DNA from: Pseudomonadota bacterium | GTDB taxonomy: Bacteria > Pseudomonadota > Gammaproteobacteria > Xanthomonadales > Ahniellaceae | Direction of reading: 5' to 3' | Assembly: GCA_022843465.1 (NCBI GenBank) | Contig: JALHNO010000026.1 | Location: forward strand, 6,326-61,860 | Length of the DNA: 55,535 bases | Shown: positions 9,434 through 17,923 of the stretch, one piece after another | How positions within the stretch are numbered: position 1 is the stretch's first letter | Layout: every line of letters begins with the position of its first letter | Notes under the pieces: model-generated | Told to the model about the DNA's origin: nothing | Databases searched by the model: none | Seen by the model: only the letters and a program-made list of their open reading frames with translations | Program-made: the position numbers and the translations under genes

Positions 9434-12037
9434 ATGGCCAAGAATCTGCTCATCGTCGAGTCGCCCGCCAAGGCCAAGACCATCAACAAGTACCTCGGAA
9501 AGAATTTCCAGGTGCTGGCATCCTATGGCCACATTCGCGATCTGGTGCCGCGCGAGGGCGCAGTCGACACCGATCGCGATTTCGCGATGCGCTACGACCT
9601 GATCGAAAAGAACGAACGCCACGTCGAGGCGATTGCAAAGGCGGCGGAGAAGGCCGACACCCTGTACCTGGCGACCGATCTTGATCGCGAAGGTGAGGCG
9701 ATCAGCTGGCACATCGCCGAAATACTCCGTGAGCGCGGCTTGCTCAAGAACCGTGCCGTTCATCGCGTGGTCTTTTCCGAGATCACCCCCAAGGCGGTCA
9801 AGGAAGCGATCGCACACCCGCGCGCCATTGCCACCGATCTGGTCAACGCACAGCAGGCACGCCGGGCATTGGATTATCTGGTGGGATTCAATCTCTCGCC
9901 GGTGCTGTGGCGCAAGGTGCAGACCGGCCTGTCGGCCGGACGCGTGCAATCACCAGCGCTGCGCATGATCGCCGAGCGCGAAGAAGAGATCGAAGCCTTC
10001 ATCAAGCAGGAATACTGGTCGTTGGCCGCAGCCTGCCAGCATCCGGACAACGCCTTCGTAGCCAAGCTGCATCGTTTTGACGGTGCCCGTGTCGAGCAGT
10101 TCTCGTTTACCGATGGCGAGCGCGCCGAGCAGGTTCGGCAGACCCTGATTGCGGCAGCGAAGGGCGCACTCAAGGTCAGCGACGTCCAGAGCAAGCAGCG
10201 CCAGCGCCGGCCAGCGGCGCCGTTCATCACATCCACCCTGCAGCAGGAGGCGGCGCGCAAGCTGGGCTTCGGGACCAGTCGCACCATGCGCCTCGCGCAG
10301 GGACTCTATGAGGGCGTCGCTCTGGGTGATGAGGGCCAGGTGGGTCTGATCACCTATATGCGTACCGATTCGGTCAGTCTCGGTGACGATGCCATTGCCG
10401 AATTGCGTACGCTGATCGCGCAGCGCTTCGGTCAGCGCGCCTTACCGGAGACTCCGAACACCTACAAGACGAAATCGAAGAACGCGCAGGAGGCCCATGA
10501 GGCGATCCGCCCGACCTCGGCGCTGCGCACGCCGGAGGCGGTTGCGGCCTTCCTCAATCCCGATCAGCTGCGGCTCTACGAACTGATCTGGAAGCGCACC
10601 CTGGCCAGCCAGATGGCACCGGCCTTGATGAACACGGTTTCGGTCGATCTTGCCTGCGGCGAACGCCATGGCTTCCGCGCCTCGGGTACCACGGTGGTCG
10701 AACCTGGATTCCTCGCGGTCTATGAGGAAGGCAAGGACCAGCGCACCGAAGAAGACGAAGACGAAGGGCGTCGCCTGCCTGCGATGAAAATCGGCGATGT
10801 AGTGCCGCTGAGCCAGGTGATCGCCGATCAGCATTTCACCGAGCCGCCGCCGCGCTATTCGGAAGCGAGTCTGGTCAAGGCGCTGGAAGAACATGGAATC
10901 GGCCGGCCTTCGACCTATGCGAGCATCATCCAGACCCTGCTGTCGCGCGAGTACGTGATGCTGGACAACAAGCGCTTCAAGCCGACCGATGTCGGCCGCG
11001 TGGTTGCCCGCTTCCTGTCCACGCACTTTACCCAGTATGTCGATTACGACTTCACCGCCAAGCTCGAGGATGAGCTTGATGCGGTCTCGCGCGGCGAAGT
11101 GGACTGGGTGCCGTTGATGCACAAGTTCTGGGCACCGTTCAAGGCCCTGGTTACCGACAAGATGGAGTCGGTGAGCCTCGACGAGGCCAAGTCGCAACGC
11201 GTACTCGGTAACGATCCAGCCAGCGGCAAGCCGATCAGCGTGCGACTTGGCCGTTATGGCGCCTTTGCCCAGATCGGCACCAAGGAAGACGAAGACAAGC
11301 CCAAGTTCGCCAGTCTGCTCCCGGGCCAGAGCCTGCACACGATTACGCTGGACGACGCGCTGACGCTGTTCAAACTTCCGCGTGCCCTTGGTCCGGCTGA
11401 GGACGGTGTCGAAGTTTCGGCAGGAATGGGGCGCTTCGGTCCGTTCGTGAAGCACGGCTCGACCTATGCCTCCATCAAGCCGCCCGATGATGCCTACACG
11501 ATCGAGCTTGCGCGCGCGCTCGAGTTGATACGCGAAAAGGCTGAGGCCATCGCCAATCGTGTGATCGCCAGCTTCGACGAGGGCAAGATCCAGATCCTGC
11601 GCGGCAAGTACGGCCCCTACATCACCGATGGCGAGAAGAACGGCAAGATTCCCAAGGACCGCGAGCCTGAATCGTTGACGCGGGAGGAGTGCATCGCGCT
11701 GTTGGCAGAAGGCAAGCCGGTACGCAAGGGCTGGGGCAACAAGAAGGGCGGCGGGCGCGCCGGCAAGTCGGCAGCCAAGAAGGCGGCCGTGGCGAAGCCG
11801 GCGCCGGCAACCAAGATCGCAGCAAAGAAAGCTGTTGCCAGGAAACCGCCGGTCAAGAAGGCCGCCGTCAAGAAGGCTGCGGTCAAGAAGGTAGCCGTCA
11901 AGAAGGTCGCGGCGGCGAAGACGGCCGCCGGCAACAAGCCTGCGGCCAAGACCACAGCCAAACGCAAACCCGCGTCGAAGAAAACTGCAGCGAAGAAAGC
12001 TCCGGCCAAGAAGCCTGCGGCCAAGCGCGCAGCCTGA
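9434..12037 (+). CDS. topA: DNA topoisomerase I with lysine/alanine-rich tail
   Basis: 867 aa. It relaxes negative supercoils. The N-terminal TOPRIM domain begins with NLLIVESPAKAKTINKYLG and contains the metal-binding DLDREGEAISWH at about residues 82-93. The catalytic region contains GLITYMRTDS with active-site Tyr at about 308. The C-terminal part carries Topo C repeats (RLGRYGAFAQIG, GRFGPFVKHG, GKYGPYITDG) and no obvious four-cysteine zinc ribbons, unlike the E. coli enzyme. From about residue 765 to the end runs a ~100-aa histone-H1-like tail of KKA/KKP units. This tail probably raises DNA affinity and is known from other Xanthomonadales and some high-GC bacteria. Confidence 0.96.
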   Translation: MAKNLLIVESPAKAKTINKYLGKNFQVLASYGHIRDLVPREGAVDTDRDFAMRYDLIEKNERHVEAIAKAAEKADTLYLATDLDREGEAISWHIAEILRERGLLKNRAVHRVVFSEITPKAVKEAIAHPRAIATDLVNAQQARRALDYLVGFNLSPVLWRKVQTGLSAGRVQSPALRMIAEREEEIEAFIKQEYWSLAAACQHPDNAFVAKLHRFDGARVEQFSFTDGERAEQVRQTLIAAAKGALKVSDVQSKQRQRRPAAPFITSTLQQEAARKLGFGTSRTMRLAQGLYEGVALGDEGQVGLITYMRTDSVSLGDDAIAELRTLIAQRFGQRALPETPNTYKTKSKNAQEAHEAIRPTSALRTPEAVAAFLNPDQLRLYELIWKRTLASQMAPALMNTVSVDLACGERHGFRASGTTVVEPGFLAVYEEGKDQRTEEDEDEGRRLPAMKIGDVVPLSQVIADQHFTEPPPRYSEASLVKALEEHGIGRPSTYASIIQTLLSREYVMLDNKRFKPTDVGRVVARFLSTHFTQYVDYDFTAKLEDELDAVSRGEVDWVPLMHKFWAPFKALVTDKMESVSLDEAKSQRVLGNDPASGKPISVRLGRYGAFAQIGTKEDEDKPKFASLLPGQSLHTITLDDALTLFKLPRALGPAEDGVEVSAGMGRFGPFVKHGSTYASIKPPDDAYTIELARALELIREKAEAIANRVIASFDEGKIQILRGKYGPYITDGEKNGKIPKDREPESLTREECIALLAEGKPVRKGWGNKKGGGRAGKSAAKKAAVAKPAPATKIAAKKAVARKPPVKKAAVKKAAVKKVAVKKVAAAKTAAGNKPAAKTTAKRKPASKKTAAKKAPAKKPAAKRAA

Positions 12038-12069
12038 GCCCAGCATCGGGTTGCAGGCTGGCTGCCGGA

Positions 12070-12981
12070 TCAGCGGCAGTCTGGATACATTGGTGCTGCC
12101 TCGGAATCTGGCTGCAGTGCGAAGCGCTTGTAGCTCCACTGGTACTGCATCGGCGCGATGGCCACGCAGGACTCCAGTCCGCGGTGCAGTGCTGCTACTG
12201 CTTCGACATTGTCATCGCTGTCGATGCCTGCGGGCGCCGGCAGAAAATGCAGATCGTATCCGCGACCGGCCGGCAGGCGTTCGGCGAACCCAAACACCAC
12301 CGGCGCGCCGGTCTTGTGGGCCAGGCGCGATAGAAGGGTCATGCTCTTGCAAGGCAATCCGAAGAACGGCGCAAATTCGCCCTCGCCGCCCTTGGGGCGC
12401 TGATCGGGCAGGATGCCGAGTAGCATCTTCTTGCGCAGACAGCGATAGAGCTCACGGACACCCTGGGCATCGGCTCGGATCTGCTGGGCACCCAGACTTC
12501 CGCGCGCGCCGATCAGCAATGGCTCCCAGCGCGCATGTTGTGGTTGCCGATACAGCAGCGCCATCGGTCCGCGCGTGCAGAGATACAGATTCAGCAGTTC
12601 CCACTGGCCCAGATGTGGCGCAGCGATAATCACGCCCAACTGCTGATCGATGGCCGCGTCCAGAAACTCGGCGCCATGCACCGAGCGGATCTGATTCAGC
12701 GCGCGCCCGCCAGCCAGCCCCCAGATGCGCGGGAGTTCGCTCAGGCCCATGGCCATGTGTGCCATTGCCTCGCGCACGCGCTGTTCCCGCGCGATGGCAT
12801 CCAGTTCGGGAAAACACAGTTCGATATTGCGTCGGGTCACCCGGTACTCGCGGGTGTTCGACCAGCGCAGCAGTATGGCAAGGCCACGCGCGACCGCATG
12901 CAGCACCCGCAGCGGTAGCCATGAAGTCACGCGTAGCAGCGTGCGCGCCAGTCGGACACGAACAGGGATGGAGATCGACAT
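12070..12981 (-). CDS. Lipid A-type lauroyl/myristoyl acyltransferase (LpxL/HtrB family)
   Basis: About 303 aa. A family member transfers an acyl chain to a lipid A precursor or a related lysophospholipid at the inner membrane. An N-terminal amphipathic/hydrophobic segment precedes the family region. The HX4E catalytic motif is visible as H123-L-G-Q-W-E128, followed by ILPDQRP and FFGLPCKSMT, which match the conserved downstream blocks. The start at 12981 is preferred over 13032 for family length. It is convergent with topA (32-bp gap) and divergent from dtd. Which acyl acceptor it uses cannot be told from sequence. Confidence 0.88.
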   Translation of the reverse strand: MSISIPVRVRLARTLLRVTSWLPLRVLHAVARGLAILLRWSNTREYRVTRRNIELCFPELDAIAREQRVREAMAHMAMGLSELPRIWGLAGGRALNQIRSVHGAEFLDAAIDQQLGVIIAAPHLGQWELLNLYLCTRGPMALLYRQPQHARWEPLLIGARGSLGAQQIRADAQGVRELYRCLRKKMLLGILPDQRPKGGEGEFAPFFGLPCKSMTLLSRLAHKTGAPVVFGFAERLPAGRGYDLHFLPAPAGIDSDDNVEAVAALHRGLESCVAIAPMQYQWSYKRFALQPDSEAAPMYPDCR

Positions 12982-13110
12982 CCGAGCATCAAAGCCGGTC
13001 TCGGCGTTCACCGCAAGCCCCGCGATAACCAATGCTTACCCCCGCAACCGACTGTGCCGAGGCGATCGCTGGCACGTAGAATGGCCCTTTGAGTAGAGCG
13101 GGTCGACGCC

Positions 13111-13551
13111 ATGATTGCCCTGATCCAGCGCGTACAGCGCGCCGCGGTAGAAGTCGAGGGCGCTGTTGTGGGCAGCATCGGCGTCGGCTTGCTGGCTTTC
13201 GTTGCTGTCGAGCCGCAGGATGCCGAAGCGCAGTGCCTGCGCATGCTGGAGCGGCTCCTGGGTTATCGGATATTTCCGGACGCGGACGACCGCATGAACC
13301 GCTCGTTGAGCGATGTTGGCGGTGGCCTGCTGCTGGTATCCCAGTTCACTCTGGCCGCAGATACGCGCAAGGGCATGCGGCCCAGTTTTACATCGGCGGC
13401 TACGCCCGAAGCAGGTGACAAGTGGTTTTCACGCCTCGTCGAACTGGCGCGCGACCGCCACCCGGTGGTCGCGACCGGTCAGTTCGGCGCCAATATGCAG
13501 GTCAGTCTGGTCAATGATGGTCCGGTGACCTTCTGGTTGCAGGTACCCTGA
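13111..13551 (+). CDS. dtd: D-aminoacyl-tRNA deacylase
   Basis: 146 aa, the usual DTD length. It hydrolyses D-aminoacyl-tRNAs and also Gly-tRNA(Ala). Conserved motifs are MIALIQRV at the N-terminus, [17 protein letters not shown] in the centre and NDGPVTFWL near the C-terminus, which holds the Gly-cisPro chirality motif. It is a single gene, divergent from the acyltransferase; the next gene converges on it across a 27-bp gap. Confidence 0.96.
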   Translation: MIALIQRVQRAAVEVEGAVVGSIGVGLLAFVAVEPQDAEAQCLRMLERLLGYRIFPDADDRMNRSLSDVGGGLLLVSQFTLAADTRKGMRPSFTSAATPEAGDKWFSRLVELARDRHPVVATGQFGANMQVSLVNDGPVTFWLQVP

Positions 13552-13578
13552 CGACAGCAGCCAATCCGAAGGTGGCAT

Positions 13579-14409
13579 TCAGGAGTAGGGCACCGGACTG
13601 GCGACGAAGTTGAAATAGAACCACCAGCCGGTCTCGCCCTCGTGCTGATCGCGGTCGTCGCCGCTGGCGCAGCTTCCGCTGCCGCCCTTGAGCAAGGACG
13701 ACAGCGGACGATTGCCGATCACCGGCACATCGGCCGGTATCAGGATACTGTCGGCAACGGCCTCGCTGATGAAACCGCGCGTCAGTCCGCTCACCAGCCC
13801 CGATTGTGGTGGTGAGAGAAAGCTGGCTGCCACGCGGCCCGCGCGCAGGCTCAGTTCAAGTCCGGCCAGGTTCGTGATGCTGTCGCGGCTCACGCTGGTG
13901 AAGCAGGGCGGCATCGGCGCATTGATGGGGGTTGCAGCATAGCCACCGGTGGTGCCGGACAGGGCCGCAAGACAGGCGTCAGCGCCGCCCAGGAAGCTGG
14001 CATACGGTACTGCGACCGGCGCAGCGCCCGGAACCGCCATGCACTGGGTTCCCGCGAGGGGAAAGCTGCATTCGCCTTCGGTCTGGTAGAGATGGCGAAC
14101 TGCGCCACTGGTGTCGAGCGGATAGAACAGAATCAGCGGTGAGGAATCGACAAAACCATCGGAATCGCCATCCTCGTTCAACGCCGTTGCGATCTGCGCG
14201 TTCAAGCCCTGTTCGGTGACGTCGAGACACAGCGGTATTCCGACGTTCACCTCGGCGAACAGATGCGGGTCGCGCAATTTCAGTTCGGTGTAGCGCATCG
14301 CCGTGAGCACATCCTGCTCGAAGCCATCGGGATGCAGCCAGTCGGGACTGACCTCGGCGCGCGCCGCTGCACCGACCATCAAAAGACTGTATGCCAGCTG
14401 CCGAATCAT
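13579..14409 (-). CDS. Hypothetical exported protein with Ca-binding-like loop
   Basis: 276 aa; no family recognised. The N-terminus (MIRQLAYSLLMVGAAARAEV) looks like a short signal peptide. A segment NEDGDSDGFVDSSPL near residue 80 has the spacing of a calcium-binding DxDxDG loop as in EF-hand or thrombospondin type 3 repeats. At least six cysteines in the mature part suggest disulphides. The C-terminus is aromatic (GWWFYFNFVASP). No neighbour hints at its role; it is probably extracytoplasmic. Confidence 0.7.
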   Translation of the reverse strand: MIRQLAYSLLMVGAAARAEVSPDWLHPDGFEQDVLTAMRYTELKLRDPHLFAEVNVGIPLCLDVTEQGLNAQIATALNEDGDSDGFVDSSPLILFYPLDTSGAVRHLYQTEGECSFPLAGTQCMAVPGAAPVAVPYASFLGGADACLAALSGTTGGYAATPINAPMPPCFTSVSRDSITNLAGLELSLRAGRVAASFLSPPQSGLVSGLTRGFISEAVADSILIPADVPVIGNRPLSSLLKGGSGSCASGDDRDQHEGETGWWFYFNFVASPVPYS

Positions 14410-14491
14410 TGCGCTCGCCCTCTCGATGCTGGGGCGCGAGCTTAGTCAGCGTGGACGCCCGGTGCAAAGCGCGCTGCGCTGCGGTCGTGGT

Positions 14492-14529
14492 CGTCGGCGC
14501 GCGCTGAATGCAGGCAGCGCGCGCCGACG
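14492..14529. terminator. GC-rich hairpin between two leftward genes
   Basis: A perfect 14-bp inverted repeat, CGTCGGCGCGCGCT (14492-14505) and AGCGCGCGCCGACG (14516-14529), has a 10-nt loop. It sits 18 bp beyond the stop codon of the BNR gene (transcribed leftward). It has no T run, so intrinsic termination is uncertain; mRNA 3'-end stabilisation is an alternative. Confidence 0.45.
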
Positions 14530-14546
14530 GGTGCGGACCGCGCGTC

Positions 14547-17500
14547 TCAGCGCAGTCGCACCGGGGCCGGCAGTTCCTGCATTGCGATTCCCAGCGCAGT
14601 GATCTGGGTGCGCAGCGTCGGCAGATCCCTGGCGAGCATCTCGGCCAACGCGTCCAGTGCGGCGCGGGTGGCGCGTTCGCCGGACTGCAGGTAGGCCTCA
14701 TGGGTGGGTGAGGCGGGGCGCAGACTCGAGGAGAAATACCAGCTTGCGGTGCCAAGAATGCTCTGCGCATCGGATTCCGCAACATAACCCTTGGTGGCTT
14801 CTGGTGGCTGCCAGATCTTTTTCTCCACCTCCAGCAGGGATTCCTTGAATTTCTCGATTGCCTTGATCGCGGTCTGGTGCGGATCCTCGTCCTTGATCTC
14901 GACCGCAGGTGCGCGCTCCTTGCGGCGATCGACATGGGCCTTGGCCAGAGTGCTGGCGCGGTCGAGATCGCTGCGCAGGTCCTGCAACTGTCGGACCGCA
15001 TCGGTGATCGCTTCCTGCGCACGACCGAGTCGGGCCCAGCTGGCCGCCTTGCGCTGGTAGTCGGCGTCGCTCAACTTCAGTCGCGGATCGGGCAGCACGC
15101 TGATGCTTCCCTTCGCGCGCTGCTCGTCGAACACCACGGTGACTTCGTAGACCCCCGGAACCACAGGCGCCTGGGTGCCGCCGCCCCAGGGGCTGGGTGG
15201 CTGCGGCGAGCGATAGGCCAGTCGCTGCAGATCCCAGGCAACCCGATTGAGTCCCTGCTTCACGTCGACCTCGACGCGGTTGACCAGGTTCGCAGAGGCG
15301 TCACGGATTTCCACGGTCGCCTTGGTCGGCTTGGGCTTTTCGTCCTTGCCCGGTTCGACCGGAGTACGCAGGCGCTCGAGTTCAGTGTCCGGGTGCGGCA
15401 GATGGTCGGCATCGACATAGAAGCTGATCAGGGCGCCGTAGTCACGGGTTTCACCGCGGAATTCCGATTGCGCATTGATGCCGTCGAGGATATTCGGCTT
15501 GATCTGATACTGGTGGGTCGGTGCCACTTCAAAGAGTGTCAGTGCCGACTTCGGATTGCGCGAAGCCAACGCCCGCAGGGGACGGATGTCGTCGATGATG
15601 TAGAGCGCGCGGCCGTGTGTGGCGATGATCAGGTCGTGTTCTCGCGGATGGATCGCGAGGTCCATGACCGAGGCTGTGGGCAGCCCATGCTTCCACTTGT
15701 ACCAGCGCTTGCCGGCGTCAAAGGACAGGTACAGGCCAAACTCGGTACCCAGAAACAGCAGATCGGGATTGACCGGATCCTGCAGCAATGCCAGGGCATA
15801 GCCATCGATGTCGGGCGTCGCCAGGGAAGTCCAGCGCCTGCCGTAGTCATCGACACGGAAGGCATAAGGGGTCCAGTCCGATCGGCGATGATTGTCGAAC
15901 ACGACGAATGCGGTACCGGCCTGATGCACGGAGGGATTGATGTGCGGCACCCAGGTCTCCGCGGGCACGCCCCTGGCATTGCCGGCAACATTTTGCCAAT
16001 GCGCGCCGCCATCGCGGGTGATCTGCACGCGGCCATCATCGGTACCGACCCACAGCAGGCCCTTCTCGATCGTGCTTGGCGCGATGCTGACGATGGTCGT
16101 GAAATTCTCCGCTGCCGTCACATCCGAGGTCAGTCCACCGCTCTCGTGCGATTTCTGCCTGGTCGGGTCGTTGCTCGTCAGGTCGGGACTGATCGTGGTC
16201 CAGGTGTCGCCACGGTCCGCCGACCGATGGACAAACTGGCTCCCGAAGTAAATGGTGCCGGGTTCGTAAGGGTCCTGGGCAAATCCCGCGTTCCAGTTGA
16301 AGCGCAGCGGGGTGTTCGGATCGGGCGCGGCGGGCCGGATCGCATAGCGCTCGCCGGTATCGAGATCCCAGCGCAACACATGGCCATCCTGACTCATCGC
16401 ATAGCCGCGGCGCGGATTGTCGGGATCGGGTGAAGTATCGAAGCCGTCGCCGAAGCCGACCTCGACCCAATGCGCATTGCGGATCGGTCCCTGCTCCAGC
16501 AGATTCGAGGGGCCGCGCCAGGAACCGTTGTCCTGCAGCCCGCCGTACAGGTTGTACGGCGTCTCCATGTCGTAACGCACGTGATAGAACTGGGCCAGCG
16601 GAAGATTGTTGACGAAGCGCCAGGACTTGCCGTGATCCCGGCTGATGCCGATGCCGCCATCATTGCCATTGATCATGTAGTCGGGGTTTTTCGGATCGAT
16701 CCAGAGCGCATGGTTGTCCGGATGCAGGTGCTGCAGTCCGATGAAGGTCTCGAAGCTCTTGCCGCCGTCGATCGACACGTCGACGAAAGTGCCGAGCCGA
16801 TAGAGGCGATCGGCATTGGCGGGATCGACCCGGATGTCGGCGTAGTAGAACGGCCGCCCGGAGACGTTCAATTCCTTGTTGACGGTCTTCCAGGTGTAAC
16901 CGCCGTCGCCAGAGCGCAGCAGGGCACTGTCCTTGGCCTCGACCAGAGCGTAGACCACGCGCGGATCGCTGGCCGCAATGGCAATGCCCATGCGTCCGAG
17001 CTCGCCCTTGGGCAGACCATCGGCGACAGTCGCCTTGCGCCAGTGATCGCCACCGTCGGTCGACATGTAGAGCCCGCTGCCGGGGCCGCCCGACTTGAAG
17101 AACCAGGGCCAGCGCCGATACTCCCAGATATTGGCGAACAGCTTGTCGGGATTGCCTGGATCCATCACAAGTTCGGCCGCGCCGCTGCGTTCATCGACAT
17201 ACAGCACGCGTTGCCAGCTCTTGCCGGCGTCGCGGCTGCGGTAGACACCGCGCTCGCTGTTTTCGCCCCAGGCGCGCCCCATTGCCGCGACGTAGACGAT
17301 ATCCGGATTGCGTGGATGCGCGATGATCCGATGGATGCGCTCGCTCGCGGCCAGGCCCATGTGCTGCCAGCTGCGACCGGCATCGAGAGACCGGTAGACG
17401 CCGCGCCCGACCGATGCCGAATTGCGCACGTTGCCCTCACCGGTGCCGACCCAGATGACATCGGGATTGACCGGAGATACCGCGATCGCGCCGATGGCGT

Positions 17501-17789
17501 GGACATCCTGATCGTCAAAGATCGGTGTCCAGTGGGCGCCGCCATTGGTCGACTTCCAGACGCCGCCGGTGGCGGCGCCGATGTAGATCGTATCCGGGTC
17601 ATTGGCCGCGACGTCAATGGCAGCGACGCGGCCGCTCATGCCGGCTGGCCCGATCGAGCGTGCCTTCAGTCCGGCCAGCAGGGCGGGATCGATTTCAACG
17701 GCGACCGCCTGGGTCACCCACAACGCGCAGAGCAGCGCCACTGCCCTGGGCAAGATCTGGCGGCCAGCGGCCGCAGCGCAAGCGAGCAT
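14547..17789 (-). CDS. Exported BNR/VPS10-like beta-propeller protein
   Basis: 1080 aa. A signal peptide (hydrophobic segment PRAVALLCALWVTQAVA) is followed by many BNR/Asp-box repeats of the S-x-D-x-G-x-x-W type: KSTNGGAHW, RSLDAGRSW, RSRDAGKSW, MSTDGGDHW, RSGDGGYTW, HRSADRGDTW. Together they form sortilin/VPS10-like propellers over about residues 45-730. The C-terminal ~300 residues contain a beta-sandwich-like region and helical segments. Family members are often annotated as glycosyl hydrolase or sialidase-like, but I see no catalytic residues to support that. It lies in tandem with the S9 peptidase gene (134-bp gap, same strand), suggesting a joint periplasmic or secreted role in protein or peptide handling. 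Confidence 0.85.
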   Translation of the reverse strand: MLACAAAAGRQILPRAVALLCALWVTQAVAVEIDPALLAGLKARSIGPAGMSGRVAAIDVAANDPDTIYIGAATGGVWKSTNGGAHWTPIFDDQDVHAIGAIAVSPVNPDVIWVGTGEGNVRNSASVGRGVYRSLDAGRSWQHMGLAASERIHRIIAHPRNPDIVYVAAMGRAWGENSERGVYRSRDAGKSWQRVLYVDERSGAAELVMDPGNPDKLFANIWEYRRWPWFFKSGGPGSGLYMSTDGGDHWRKATVADGLPKGELGRMGIAIAASDPRVVYALVEAKDSALLRSGDGGYTWKTVNKELNVSGRPFYYADIRVDPANADRLYRLGTFVDVSIDGGKSFETFIGLQHLHPDNHALWIDPKNPDYMINGNDGGIGISRDHGKSWRFVNNLPLAQFYHVRYDMETPYNLYGGLQDNGSWRGPSNLLEQGPIRNAHWVEVGFGDGFDTSPDPDNPRRGYAMSQDGHVLRWDLDTGERYAIRPAAPDPNTPLRFNWNAGFAQDPYEPGTIYFGSQFVHRSADRGDTWTTISPDLTSNDPTRQKSHESGGLTSDVTAAENFTTIVSIAPSTIEKGLLWVGTDDGRVQITRDGGAHWQNVAGNARGVPAETWVPHINPSVHQAGTAFVVFDNHRRSDWTPYAFRVDDYGRRWTSLATPDIDGYALALLQDPVNPDLLFLGTEFGLYLSFDAGKRWYKWKHGLPTASVMDLAIHPREHDLIIATHGRALYIIDDIRPLRALASRNPKSALTLFEVAPTHQYQIKPNILDGINAQSEFRGETRDYGALISFYVDADHLPHPDTELERLRTPVEPGKDEKPKPTKATVEIRDASANLVNRVEVDVKQGLNRVAWDLQRLAYRSPQPPSPWGGGTQAPVVPGVYEVTVVFDEQRAKGSISVLPDPRLKLSDADYQRKAASWARLGRAQEAITDAVRQLQDLRSDLDRASTLAKAHVDRRKERAPAVEIKDEDPHQTAIKAIEKFKESLLEVEKKIWQPPEATKGYVAESDAQSILGTASWYFSSSLRPASPTHEAYLQSGERATRAALDALAEMLARDLPTLRTQITALGIAMQELPAPVRLR

Positions 17790-17923
17790 CGGTTATCCCC
17801 TGTTTTGCATCGAAGCTCCACCCTAGCCGATGACGGTCGGGGCCGAAAGATGCAACAAGTGACAGTTGGATACGAGCACGGAATGTGCCGCCGGGCACGC
17901 TCCCTTCTGGTTGGCGATGTCGA

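Noticed and set aside
10442-12139. 565-codon open frame on the minus strand across topA
   Set aside because: Shadow of topA; the leucine/arginine-rich part mirrors the lysine/alanine tail codons and shows no family.
14547-17789. Sialidase or glycosyl hydrolase
   Set aside because: BNR repeats alone do not show catalysis; no sialidase arginine triad or FRIP motif was seen.
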